From the NCBI GenBank assembly GCA_964580675.1, contig CAZOLI010000021.1:1-51627 (forward strand): a stretch of DNA of 51,627 bases. The letters run 5' to 3'. The translations under genes and the position numbers were made by a program. Each line of letters begins with the position of its first letter. Positions within the stretch are counted from its first letter, which is position 1. Below the pieces are notes generated by a model. The model did no database searches and had not been told where the DNA came from. It worked only from the letters and a program-made list of their open reading frames with translations. This stretch comes from CAZOLI01 sp964580675. GTDB lineage: Bacteria; Planctomycetota; MHYJ01; CAYXQY01. Of this stretch, positions 23,827 to 32,826 are shown in pieces.

Positions 23827-25265
23827 CAGGTGGGATGCTGTATTTGGTTCTCCCCGTTATCGGGCTGATCGAGGTGAAATCGGTGAAGTTCCCAGAGACT
23901 GTATTGTTCAAATGTATTCAGATCAGGCATCGGTTTCATCCGGTCGATGTTGTCCTCACGCAAGTGTTCGGTTTCGTCCGTCACCGGGACGTCCGGATCA
24001 AGTTGGTCGATGATTTGAAGAACGTGTTTCGGTTTGTTGATTCCGTCCACGTGTGGATTGTCGTCGGATGGTTGCAGGTCCGCGACGGCGCGATAACAGA
24101 GCCATGGCCTGACAAACAGAAGATCCAGAACAAGTCGGGACCGGGATTGATCGTCCGAGTTCCATTCCACGCGACCGGCACTGATCAGGAACAGCTCATC
24201 CGGGCTGCGAAGGGTTTTGCGGTTCTCTTCCGTCTGGAGTTCTATTTTCCCGTCCTCAACGGTCGCTTCCGTAACGTTTTCGAACGGTGGAAACTCCACC
24301 ATGTTTTCCTGAGGAACCGGTCGGAGGGAAATGCCATCGGAGGCAAACGTTTTTCGGAGTTGTCTGGCCGCGGACTCCGTCAAATTTACAACCGGAAACG
24401 CCATTGGTTTTTCCCCGTTCTTCCCGCCGGTTACTTTGCCGGTTTCATTCATTTCGTGGAGGATCTCCGTGATGCGTTCACCGTTCACCGGAACAAAATC
24501 TTCGTTAAATAGTGAAAATGACCCGTTAAAAATACCGTCTGATTTCCGGGATTTGTCCGGTAGTCCTTTTCGTTTCCGCCGGTTGAATTTTCGGCGGATG
24601 GCCCGTTCGTTGGGGGCGGTTACGATGGGTTGATCCATGAATTCCCGGATGGATTGAAACTGCCGGGCGACGACGCCGAGGAGCAAACCGGCTCCCAGGC
24701 CTCCCAGGTGTGACATGAAGGCCATTTCGTTCTGCGACAGAATGCCGAGCCCCTGCTGTAGACCCTCAAACACAAGGAGAAACACCCAGGCGGGTACTTT
24801 CACAATGTCCGCGTCAAAGATGATGAAATAGAAAATGGACACGCGGTTTGTGGGAAACAGAACGAGGTACAGACCGATAATGCCGAAGATGGCCCCCGAA
24901 GCCCCGACGGCGGCCGCGGTCCCCGCCAGCAGCTGCACGGCGCCGGAGATCACGCCCAGCAACAGGTAGACCGGAAGCACCACCCAGGAACCGAGAGCTC
25001 GCTCAACGTTGTCGCCAAAAATCCAGAGAAACACCATGTTGCCGAGAAGGTGTCCGGCGTTCAGGTGAAGAAACATATAGACAACCAGGGACACGGGAGA
25101 TGGTTCCGAAGGACGGAGAGCAAACTCCTCCAGCATCCACCGTTGACCGTTATTGACCTCAACAAGGGTAAATGGATACAGAACAAGGTTCAGAAAAATC
25201 AGGGTGTAGACCACCCATGCCTCTTCCCGTGACCGGTCGTCGTCACCGATGGGAAAAAACAGCAT
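23826..25265 (-). CDS. Rhomboid intramembrane serine protease with long C-terminal extension
   Basis: 479 residues. The first 200 form the rhomboid core of six to seven helices: HLNAGHLLGN (H67, H72, N76), the catalytic Ser123 in GASGAIFG, and the catalytic His186 in FMSHLGGLGAG. The enzyme cuts within membrane helices of other proteins. After residue 205 comes a basic patch (ERAIRRKFNRRKRKGL) and about 260 soluble residues with no domain I recognise, including RSPDELFLISAGRVEW and RPWLCYRAVADLQP. Most bacterial rhomboids lack this. It is followed directly by a single-helix protein gene and preceded by a zinc-ribbon membrane protein gene; substrates might be among them. Confidence 0.9.
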   Translation of the reverse strand: MLFFPIGDDDRSREEAWVVYTLIFLNLVLYPFTLVEVNNGQRWMLEEFALRPSEPSPVSLVVYMFLHLNAGHLLGNMVFLWIFGDNVERALGSWVVLPVYLLLGVISGAVQLLAGTAAAVGASGAIFGIIGLYLVLFPTNRVSIFYFIIFDADIVKVPAWVFLLVFEGLQQGLGILSQNEMAFMSHLGGLGAGLLLGVVARQFQSIREFMDQPIVTAPNERAIRRKFNRRKRKGLPDKSRKSDGIFNGSFSLFNEDFVPVNGERITEILHEMNETGKVTGGKNGEKPMAFPVVNLTESAARQLRKTFASDGISLRPVPQENMVEFPPFENVTEATVEDGKIELQTEENRKTLRSPDELFLISAGRVEWNSDDQSRSRLVLDLLFVRPWLCYRAVADLQPSDDNPHVDGINKPKHVLQIIDQLDPDVPVTDETEHLREDNIDRMKPMPDLNTFEQYSLWELHRFHLDQPDNGENQIQHPT

Positions 25266-25368
25266 TCTTTTTGCTGACGGGATTTAATTCATGAACAATG
25301 TTCAATCGAACCGGTTCGGCGTGGTTTCTGTTTCGGTGCCGTTGCCGGAACCGAAAGCAAAGGCTCCT

Positions 25369-26007
25369 TTACAGTCGAAACAGCGGAACCCCCGCAACCC
25401 TCAGGTATCCCAGCAGTAACAGCCCGATAACCAGTGCAACAAGTCCGAGGAATATCGGTGGCCGAATGTCGATGGTCTCTTCCGTTTCCTGTTCGTACTC
25501 GCGGCTCGCGCCGACCGACAGCAAAAAAACGCCGGCCGTGGAACCGGAGTAAACCAGAAGGTACAGGAGCGACATCATAATTTGCAGTGGTGACCCGTCG
25601 GCCCCGAGATTCAGGTGGAGATGGACAAATCCGGGCACAAACGAAAGAAAAAGGGCCAGTCCCCCGAGAATTTCAGCGTTCTGAAGCTTTTCCTTTGTCT
25701 GCTGGACCTCCAGTTGCTTTCGAAGAGATCCCATGTTGAACGTATCGGACAACTCCATCAAATACAGCAATTCCTCGTCCAGAAATTCGTCGCAGTGTTT
25801 GCACTTCCGGGCGATGGATTGAATTTCTTCGCCACAGAACGGACAGACTTTTGTGCCGGCCGGTGAGGCGATGGCTCGAATTCGCTCCCGTTCCGCCGAT
25901 ATCTGGCAGGGTTCTTCACACTGGGGACAGGTTATTTGAGCACCGTCCAGTTCGTCGGGAACCGTTCCCTCGTACTGGCATTGATTACAGCGAACCAGAA
26001 TTGCCAT
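25369..26007 (-). CDS. Zinc-ribbon membrane protein
   Basis: 212 residues from the ATG at 26007; the open frame goes further upstream but adds only poor sequence. Two zinc ribbons are visible: VRCNQCQYEG ... ITCPQCEEPC (residues 6-31) and VCPFCGEE ... CKHCDEF (about 50-70). A coiled stretch (SLRKQLEVQQTKEKLQNAE) and three helices follow: LGGLALFLSFVPGFV, MMSLLYLLVYSGSTAGVFLL and IFLGLVALVIGLLLLGYL. Such ribbons often bind RNA, DNA or partner proteins. It lies 103 bases before the rhomboid gene and 56 bases after the TPR gene, all on the minus strand. Function unknown. Confidence 0.8.
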   Translation of the reverse strand: MAILVRCNQCQYEGTVPDELDGAQITCPQCEEPCQISAERERIRAIASPAGTKVCPFCGEEIQSIARKCKHCDEFLDEELLYLMELSDTFNMGSLRKQLEVQQTKEKLQNAEILGGLALFLSFVPGFVHLHLNLGADGSPLQIMMSLLYLLVYSGSTAGVFLLSVGASREYEQETEETIDIRPPIFLGLVALVIGLLLLGYLRVAGVPLFRL

Positions 26008-26063
26008 AGGCCTTATTCCCGTTAAACGTTTCTGGGCAAACCGGGGTAAGGCTTTCGCCCGTG

Positions 26064-27806
26064 TCAGTCCCCGCGGTTGTTTTTCAGCGCTTCGGAAAGA
26101 TCCGTTGCCAGATCGGACAGGGCTCGGTCCTTTTCGGACAGAAACGACATAACGGCGGACCGTCCGCTCCTGCCGTTCCGAACCCGGCGAATGACGTCCG
26201 GCAGCAACTCGTTCCAAGTATCGTCGTCCGAGGAAAGGAGAAAACCCACCGTCGCTTCCGCCAGAGCTTTGAGTTCGCTTCCCTCTTCGTTTTTAAATTT
26301 TCTCGAACCGGCACTGATCAGATTTCGGAGGTTCCCGGTGTTTGCGTTGCCGGGTTTGATTCCCCGGTCCGTTAACTTCTCCGGGTGGCGGAAGATGTAT
26401 CTGTTTGACGTGAATCTACCGGCGTACTGTTTGAGACCGCTCCGGATCCACACCGGCAGCATCTGGTTGTTGTGGAACCGGCTGTCCATCACCTGTTTCA
26501 GAATGTCCTTCAGGAGCGGGTGATCCGGTCGAAAGACATTGATGATCGGTTGCTTCTCGTACATCCGGTACTCCCTGTTTTCGTCGTTCCAGACCCAGTT
26601 CCGGTTTTCCGGGTCCATGCCGGTTCGTTTCTTAAAGGTCTTCTTTTTACTGTACACGCGGAAGTTCACCGTTCCCGTTAACGCGGTTTTCGGAAAGGCC
26701 GGTGCCAGAGCACGGGAAAACCACCGTTCCAGGTTCGAGAGGAGGGTCCGAACCACGACGTCTCTCGAATTGCTCGCGGCACTGAAACGGTTGGACGCCA
26801 TCAACTTCCAGCCGTTCCGAAACGTGACGTCCGGCCAGCTGGATTTTTCGATCTTTTCCGGGCCGTCCAGTCCGAAGAGAAACGTCCAGTTCTTCGGATG
26901 CTCGGCCCTCGATCGATGAACCCATTGACGCACGGTTTCCGAGGTCTCGGGCAAATCCTTCAGGGCCCGGCTCCGCCGGACCTTGTCCTGAATATTTATT
27001 CGGGTGGATACCCGGTTCGGTTCGTCAAAAAGAGCCTTTTTGAGGTAGGCCATCGTGTCGGATCTGTTGTCGAGGAGGTGGGAGGCCGCGGCAAGGAAAA
27101 ACGCTATGACGGCATTTCGACGCGGAAGAAAGTTCATCTCCGTCATCTCCACTTCCTTTTCGGCACGTCCGGACTTTCCCGAGGCCGCGTCGAGCATGGC
27201 CATGACGGATTGCACGTATTGTTGTTTGAACGCATTCTCGCTCCTTGTCGCACGGACCTGTGCGTCCACGAGGTATTTCCGGGCCATCTCCGTGCGTCCC
27301 CAGCCATCGTACAGGGAGACCGCCAGTTTGACGGCCGGCACCACCACCTTCTCGTCCTTTGCCATGGCAAGACGATATCGCTTGATGGCGGTCTGGAAGT
27401 TTCGATTGTTTTTCTCGAGGTCCCCCAGCATCCAGAGTATCCGGGATTGCACGTTTGGCTTCACCCCCTTCTTGCCCCGGAACTCCTCCAGTTTGGTTTT
27501 CGCTTTCTCCGTCCTGTAAAGGTACAGTAACTGCTGGGCCTTCAGGTAATGGTAGGAGGGGATATGATATTTTGGCGGTACTTCTCCCTCCAGCAGAAGG
27601 AGGGCCCCGGAATAGTTCCCCTTTTTCGTGTGCTGGCGGACGCGGTCAAATATCTGCTGAACCGCTTTTTTTTCCTGTTTCCGTCTTTCCTCGGAGGGTT
27701 GTCCGCCCTGTGCGATGATGAATCCGGGGGTGATTAAAAGAACGAGTCCCGAGACGACAAAACACATAACAGCACCGGCGATTTCCTTCGGTGTGCTGTT
27801 ATTCAT
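26064..27806 (-). CDS. Exported TPR-repeat protein
   Basis: 580 residues from ATG 27806; a TTG 18 bases upstream is the alternative. A signal peptide is clear (IAGAVMCFVVSGLVLLI, end near GFIIAQG). The next 270 residues are helical hairpins of TPR type: GNYSGALLLLEGEVPPKYHI, RILWMLGDLEKNNRNFQTAI with KRYRLAM, PAVKLAVSLYDGWGRTEMAR. From about residue 330, VTFRNGWKLMASNRFSA, FPKTALTGTVNFRVYSKKKT and LKQVMDSRFHN look like the DUF1570/gluzincin type of planctomycete proteins, but the zinc motif HExxH is absent (DSRFHNNQMLPVWIRSGLKQ stands where a WLxEGLA part would be). It may be an inactive relative. First gene of a four-gene minus-strand run. Confidence 0.75.
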   Translation of the reverse strand: MNNSTPKEIAGAVMCFVVSGLVLLITPGFIIAQGGQPSEERRKQEKKAVQQIFDRVRQHTKKGNYSGALLLLEGEVPPKYHIPSYHYLKAQQLLYLYRTEKAKTKLEEFRGKKGVKPNVQSRILWMLGDLEKNNRNFQTAIKRYRLAMAKDEKVVVPAVKLAVSLYDGWGRTEMARKYLVDAQVRATRSENAFKQQYVQSVMAMLDAASGKSGRAEKEVEMTEMNFLPRRNAVIAFFLAAASHLLDNRSDTMAYLKKALFDEPNRVSTRINIQDKVRRSRALKDLPETSETVRQWVHRSRAEHPKNWTFLFGLDGPEKIEKSSWPDVTFRNGWKLMASNRFSAASNSRDVVVRTLLSNLERWFSRALAPAFPKTALTGTVNFRVYSKKKTFKKRTGMDPENRNWVWNDENREYRMYEKQPIINVFRPDHPLLKDILKQVMDSRFHNNQMLPVWIRSGLKQYAGRFTSNRYIFRHPEKLTDRGIKPGNANTGNLRNLISAGSRKFKNEEGSELKALAEATVGFLLSSDDDTWNELLPDVIRRVRNGRSGRSAVMSFLSEKDRALSDLATDLSEALKNNRGD

Positions 27807-27895
27807 GGTTCTGTTGTGGAACAAAGAAACGGATCGACCGATGTACGGGGGAAATGATACCAGAATCCGGGTCTCGTTAACAAAATCGACCGGCT

Positions 27896-28840
27896 TCAGA
27901 CGTCCCCGTTCATGTTTTTCTGCGGGTCCATAATGTCCCGCAAACCATCTCCGAGGAGGTTAAAACCCAGCACGGCCATGCTGACCGCCACACCGGGAAC
28001 GATTGGAATCCACGGACTTCCGAGAAAATATTTCTGGGACTGGGAGAGCATGGTTCCCCACTCCAGCGCGTCCGTACTCAGGCCGAGCCCCAGAAAACCC
28101 AGACCGGCCGTTTCGAGTATGGCCCGGCCGAGTCCGAGCGTGGCCAGCACAATAATCGGGCCCATGGTGTTGGGCAGCACCCGAAAGAACATAATCCGGA
28201 GGTGGCCGCTGCCGAGTGCCCGGCTGGCCAGGACAAATTCCTCGTTTTTTGTGGCCATTACGGCGGCCCGGGTCTGACGCGTCATGGTTGGAACGTTGAT
28301 TAAGCCCACCGCCAGGATCAGCGTCTGTTTGTTCTGGCCGAGAATCGCCATGATCAGGATGGCCAGCAAAACACCGGGAAACGACATCATCAAATCAATC
28401 AATCGCATGACGAAAAAATCCGTCTTTCCCCCGATATACCCGGCGATCACACCGAGAGGTACCCCGATTACCACGGCGACGAACACGGAGAGCAGTCCGA
28501 ATCCCAGGGACATTCTCGACCCGTAAATCATTCGCGAAAACAGATCCTGTCCGATGCCATTTGTTCCGAGGGGATGCTTCAGACTCGGGTTTTCCTGCAG
28601 AATGGTTGGCGGGGTTCGGGAGGGGCCCACGATGTCCCCGGGCTCGTACGGCGCAATAACGTCGGCGAAAAGCGCCATACCCACCATGATCACGATGATG
28701 ATGAATCCGGCCAGAGCCGGGGGATACGTCAGGATTTGTTTGACCCTGGTTTTCCACGAGGAGGCAGCCGCGGCAGGGGGGACTTCCCCCTGCTCTTCCT
28801 CACCGGCTGGCTCAGGCGGATTCGTCTGCTCCCTGTCCAT
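27896..28840 (-). CDS. Oligopeptide-type ABC permease, DppC-like
   Basis: 314 residues from the ATG at 28840 (an upstream start would lengthen the overlap with the previous gene to 83 bases). The charged head (EPAGEEEQGEVPPAAAA) precedes a first helix (YPPALAGFIIIVIMVGMALF), the OppC-type N-terminal domain with HPLGTNGIGQDLFSRMIYG, and five helices. The ATPase-contact loop is ASRALGSGHLRIMFFRVLPN, matching EAA-x3-G. This is the second permease of a dipeptide/oligopeptide/nickel importer. It overlaps the DppB-like gene by 29 bases. Confidence 0.92.
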   Translation of the reverse strand: MDREQTNPPEPAGEEEQGEVPPAAAASSWKTRVKQILTYPPALAGFIIIVIMVGMALFADVIAPYEPGDIVGPSRTPPTILQENPSLKHPLGTNGIGQDLFSRMIYGSRMSLGFGLLSVFVAVVIGVPLGVIAGYIGGKTDFFVMRLIDLMMSFPGVLLAILIMAILGQNKQTLILAVGLINVPTMTRQTRAAVMATKNEEFVLASRALGSGHLRIMFFRVLPNTMGPIIVLATLGLGRAILETAGLGFLGLGLSTDALEWGTMLSQSQKYFLGSPWIPIVPGVAVSMAVLGFNLLGDGLRDIMDPQKNMNGDV

Positions 28841-29840
28841 ATCGCACTCTCGGATCGATAAATGCGTACGAAACGTCGACGAGCAGGTTGACAAACACGA
28901 AAATACTGGCGGTTACGAAGAGTCCCCCCTGGACGGCCATGTGATCCCCGAACTGAATTCGGCTCACCAGGTATTTTCCCATCCCCGGCCAGTCAAACAC
29001 CGTTTCGGTCAGTACGGCCCCGCCCAGAAGATAACCGAGCTGCACCCCGCTGATGGTCGTGATGTCGATGAGCGAATTGCGAAGTGCGTGTTTCCCGATG
29101 ACGATGGTTTCGGAGAGACCTTTTGCCCGGGCGGTCCGGATGAAATCGGATCGCATCACCTCCAGCATGGAGGAACGGGTGATCCGGGTAATCACGGCCA
29201 TCGGTATCGTGGCCAGGGCAACGGCCGGCAGGCAGAGGTGTTTCAAAAACACGCCCACACGGGCCAGATCCCCACGGATCAGTCCCTCAAACACGTAAAA
29301 ATTCGTCGAGTATTCGAAGAACATGCCCGCAGGTGCCCGACCCGAGACGGGAAACCAGCCGAGCTGACCGCTGAACACCAGCACCAGGAGAATGCCCAGG
29401 AAGAACACCGGTATGGATACCCCCACCAGGGCCAGTGCCAGGGAAAAGTAGTCCACGAACGAATACTGGTAAACCGCCGAGAGGATGCCAAATAGCACCC
29501 CGCCGATCAGGGCAATTGTGATTGCAGCGATGGTCAGTTCAAACGTCGCAGCAAATTTCTCGGCCAGTTCCTTCTCCACGGGCACCCTCGTCTTCATCGA
29601 TTGACCGAGGCTCCCCTCAAGAAGGAGGGATTTCATCCGGTAGTAATACTGGACGTGGAGAGGCTTGTCGAGGTGGTACTGTTTCCGGATGCGTTTGATC
29701 GTTTCCGGAGAAGCTTTCTGGCCGGCGATGGCCCGGGCCGGATCACGGTCGGAAAAATACAGCGTGGAGAAGGAGATGAGACTGACCAGTATCAGGATGG
29801 GGACCGCCGTAGCCAGTCGTTTAAGAATATAACCAGCCAC
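28812..29840 (-). CDS. Oligopeptide-type ABC permease, DppB-like
   Basis: 342 residues, family length. Six helices, starting with MAGYILKRLATAVPILILVS. The family N-terminal part DPARAIAGQKASPETIKRIR and the loop TARAKGLSETIVIGKHALRN (EAA motif) and ITTISGVQLGYLLGGAVLTE are all present. It pairs with the DppC-like permease to form the membrane channel of a peptide importer. It lies 8 bases after the binding lipoprotein gene. The two ATPase genes (DppD/F) usually following are absent; they must be elsewhere or shared. Confidence 0.93.
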   Translation of the reverse strand: MAGYILKRLATAVPILILVSLISFSTLYFSDRDPARAIAGQKASPETIKRIRKQYHLDKPLHVQYYYRMKSLLLEGSLGQSMKTRVPVEKELAEKFAATFELTIAAITIALIGGVLFGILSAVYQYSFVDYFSLALALVGVSIPVFFLGILLVLVFSGQLGWFPVSGRAPAGMFFEYSTNFYVFEGLIRGDLARVGVFLKHLCLPAVALATIPMAVITRITRSSMLEVMRSDFIRTARAKGLSETIVIGKHALRNSLIDITTISGVQLGYLLGGAVLTETVFDWPGMGKYLVSRIQFGDHMAVQGGLFVTASIFVFVNLLVDVSYAFIDPRVRYGQGADESA

Positions 29841-29848
29841 CCTTCCGT

Positions 29849-31423
29849 TTACTCCAGAGAAACGTCCTTTAACCGAACTTCACCGATCGAGAACACCTCA
29901 AACCCCTTCACGTTTTTCCGGATTGCGGCCATCTGGGGCATGTACGCAAGGGGGAGGACCGGAACCAGGTCATGCAGCAACTCCTGGGCGTCTCGATACA
30001 GTTCCTCTCGCTTCTCCCGGTCCAGTTCCCGTTTGGCCCGATCAACGAGTTGATCGTATTCCTCGTTCTGAAAGAAACTCACGTTGTTGGCACTACCCAC
30101 TTCCGCGTTTTTGCTGTGAAAAAGAGCGGAGAGGAAGTTGTCCGGGTCCCCGTTGTCCGTGGTCCATCCCAGCAAACAGAAGTCGTGTTCTCCGTTCTGC
30201 ACCGCCTGAATATAAGACTCCCAGTCCTTCATCTGGAGCGTGATGTTTGAAAAACCGATTTCCTCGAGGTCGGATTTGATTTTTCGAGCCACCTCCGCCG
30301 GGTCCTTCATGTAGTCCCTCGGGTTGTTCATGTGCAGGAACGTCAGTTCCGCGTCGAGGTTGATGTCGGCACTATTCAGGAGACGCCTTGCCTTCTCCGG
30401 ATCGTGATTATATCGTTCCAGGTCGCCGTGATGGCCCCAGATGGTGGGGGGAAGCGGCGTTTCTGCGGGTTCCCCGTATCCCCGGAACTGGTCTTCCAGG
30501 ATGCGCTTCCGGTTGATGCCGTAGGCAATTGCCTTTCGGACGGTGGGGTTGTTTAACGGGGGATGGTTTGTGTTCATCGCCATATATCCCATGTTCATCC
30601 CCGGCTTTGTGAGCAGTTTGGTGTTTTTGTTCTGCTTGATTTGCTCGATGTTCTGCAGCCCGATGCCGTCGATGATGTGTGCTCCTCCGGTCAGGAGTTT
30701 CTGAGTTCGCTGTTCGTTTTTCTTGACCGGAATAAAAATTGCCCGCCGGGATCTGGCGTTGTCCCCCCAGTAGTCTTCGTAACGTTCCAGCACAATTCGT
30801 TCCCCGCGATCCCAGGTCCGAAAACGGAAGGGACCCGTTCCGGAGGGTTGGGAACCGAAGGTTTCCCCGTGTTTTTTGACGGCCTCGGGATTGACGATCG
30901 AGGCCGCAAACATCGCGAGGTTCCGGAGAAACACGGCCGAACGGTTCTTTAACGTAAATTGCACCGTGGTTTTGTCCAGGGCTTTCACCGATTCGATATT
31001 GCTGTAATATTTCGCGTACGGACCGTTTAACTTGTGATCCCCCGGGTTCATCAACCGGTTAAAATTAAACACGACATCGGAGGCCTCGAACGACGATCCG
31101 TCGTGAAACGTGACGTTTTCACGAAGTTTGAATACCCACTCCGTTCCGTCCTCCGAGTGTTTCCAGTCCACGGCAAGACCCGGTTTCAGATCATCCTTCG
31201 GGTCTTCGGGAAACTCCACGAGGGTTTCGTAGATCTGGTCGATGACCTTCACGGATTCCCCGTCGCTGACGTCGTGCGGATCCAGCTTGTTCGAGTCACT
31301 GCCCCGCGCATAAATAATTCCGGTTTTTCCTCCTCCGTCACCGCCACCACAGGAAACGACGGCCACCGGAGCGAGTATCAGGAGAAGAATGCAGCAATAA
31401 TGTATGATCGATTTGTTGTTCAT
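29849..31423 (-). CDS. Oligopeptide-type ABC importer binding lipoprotein (SBP_bac_5)
   Basis: 524 residues. The lipobox VVSC places the lipid-carrying Cys at about residue 25, after CCILLLILAPVAVV; a glycine spacer (GGGDGGG) follows. The family pattern is complete: GSDSNKLDPHDVSDGES, IYETLVEF, GLAVDWKHSEDGTEWVFKLR, FHDGSSFEASDVVFNFNRL, GTGPFRFRTWDRGERIVLER, PTVRKAIAYGINRKRI. It binds short peptides or similar ligands outside the inner membrane and hands them to the two permeases. First gene of the importer. The specificity cannot be read. Confidence 0.93.
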   Translation of the reverse strand: MNNKSIIHYCCILLLILAPVAVVSCGGGDGGGKTGIIYARGSDSNKLDPHDVSDGESVKVIDQIYETLVEFPEDPKDDLKPGLAVDWKHSEDGTEWVFKLRENVTFHDGSSFEASDVVFNFNRLMNPGDHKLNGPYAKYYSNIESVKALDKTTVQFTLKNRSAVFLRNLAMFAASIVNPEAVKKHGETFGSQPSGTGPFRFRTWDRGERIVLERYEDYWGDNARSRRAIFIPVKKNEQRTQKLLTGGAHIIDGIGLQNIEQIKQNKNTKLLTKPGMNMGYMAMNTNHPPLNNPTVRKAIAYGINRKRILEDQFRGYGEPAETPLPPTIWGHHGDLERYNHDPEKARRLLNSADINLDAELTFLHMNNPRDYMKDPAEVARKIKSDLEEIGFSNITLQMKDWESYIQAVQNGEHDFCLLGWTTDNGDPDNFLSALFHSKNAEVGSANNVSFFQNEEYDQLVDRAKRELDREKREELYRDAQELLHDLVPVLPLAYMPQMAAIRKNVKGFEVFSIGEVRLKDVSLE

Positions 31424-31717
31424 GGTGTTTGGTCGATTCGGAAAAATCGAAATTCGGGAAATGACGACGGGGCAGGGTTCCCTCCCTGTTGTTGTTCGTC
31501 AGGCTTAACTGATCCGGAATCCACCGATACCGGATCCCACGGTAGCCCGGCACACAAATTAAAGGAAAACCAGCATTTATGCTCACGGTTGAGAATAAGG
31601 TATCAAACTCCACGGGAAAAGACAAGGTACAAAAAAGAAAAAATCTTCGTTAACATAGCAAAAATCGGAATCACCGGTCGTTGGACGAAAGGGAAATAAT
31701 TTTTAGAAACAAACCAG

Positions 31718-32746
31718 ATGATAGATCTTCGAAGCGACACGATCACCCGACCGACGGACCGAATGCGGACGGCCATGGCCGAGGCGAAGGTTGGCGACGA
31801 CGTTCTTCGAGATGACCCAACTGTTCAGAAACTGGAGCGCCGTGCCGCGGACCTCCTCGGAAAAACCGATGCTCTTTTTGTGCCGAGCGGCACGATGGCC
31901 AATCAGGTGGCGTTACATACCTGGATGCAACCCGGAGAGGAGTTTGTCACGGAGAAGAATTCACATATTTATAATTATGAGCACGGCATGTTCGGCACGG
32001 CAACCGGGGCCGTGCCGAGACCGGTTCCCGGTCGGCGGGGCATCCTTGACCCCGAAGACATCGAGTCCGCCGTGCGGCCCGAAGAATATTACCTTTCCAG
32101 CACGACGCTCATTACGGTGGAAACCAGCCATAATCACGCGGGAGGCACGGTGTATCCGCCGGACACGCTGCAGGAAATACGGACCCTTGCGAATCGTCTG
32201 GACCTTCCCGTTCACGTGGACGGTGCCCGAATTTTTAACGCGGCCACCGCACTCGACGTGGAGGCAAGGGAAATTGCCCAGTACGGGGATTCCGTCATGT
32301 TCTGCCTGTCCAAGGGATTGAGTGCCCCGGTGGGATCCATTCTCGCCGGTCCTGAACCATTTATTGAAGACGCTCTAGAAGTCCGGAAAACCTTCGGCGG
32401 AGGAATGCGTCAGGCCGGTGTGCTGGCCGCCCCCGGTCTCGTGGCTCTCGACGAGATGCGGGACCGTCTCGACGAGGATCACCGGCGCGCGTCCGAACTG
32501 GCCGATTTCCTGATGGACGTGGAGGAGATTCAAATCGATCCGGAAACGGTTCAGACCAACATCCTTATTTTCAACGTGGCCGATACCGGCATGACGGCGG
32601 AGGAATTTGTGGCCGCCCTGGAAAAGAAGAACATTAAGGCGGGCTCAACCGGTCCGGAAAGCGTTCGATTTGTCCTGAACCGTCACGTGGATGACGACGA
32701 TCTGGAGGCGGTCCGCAACGCGATACACACCATTACCGGATCGTAA
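31718..32746 (+). CDS. ltaE: Low-specificity L-threonine aldolase
   Basis: 342 residues, family length. A PLP enzyme of fold type I that splits L-threonine or L-allo-threonine into glycine and acetaldehyde. The first residues IDLRSDTITRPTDRMRTAMA and VGDDVLRDDPTVQKLE are the family signature; FVPSGTMANQVAL binds the phosphate, VETSHNHAGG the ring, HVDGARIFNAA holds the ring-binding Asp, and the Schiff-base lysine is K199 in CLSKGLSAPVGS. About 57 Asp+Glu against 33 Lys+Arg (hand count), quite acidic. It stands alone, with a 294-base spacer shared with the divergent importer. Confidence 0.93.
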   Translation: MIDLRSDTITRPTDRMRTAMAEAKVGDDVLRDDPTVQKLERRAADLLGKTDALFVPSGTMANQVALHTWMQPGEEFVTEKNSHIYNYEHGMFGTATGAVPRPVPGRRGILDPEDIESAVRPEEYYLSSTTLITVETSHNHAGGTVYPPDTLQEIRTLANRLDLPVHVDGARIFNAATALDVEAREIAQYGDSVMFCLSKGLSAPVGSILAGPEPFIEDALEVRKTFGGGMRQAGVLAAPGLVALDEMRDRLDEDHRRASELADFLMDVEEIQIDPETVQTNILIFNVADTGMTAEEFVAALEKKNIKAGSTGPESVRFVLNRHVDDDDLEAVRNAIHTITGS

Positions 32747-32826
32747 ACACACGATTCGATGGGTTTTGCCTTCCGACCCCTGCCGAACGGATCCGGGCCG
32801 TCCGGTTGGGTACGAAAGGTGGGGCG

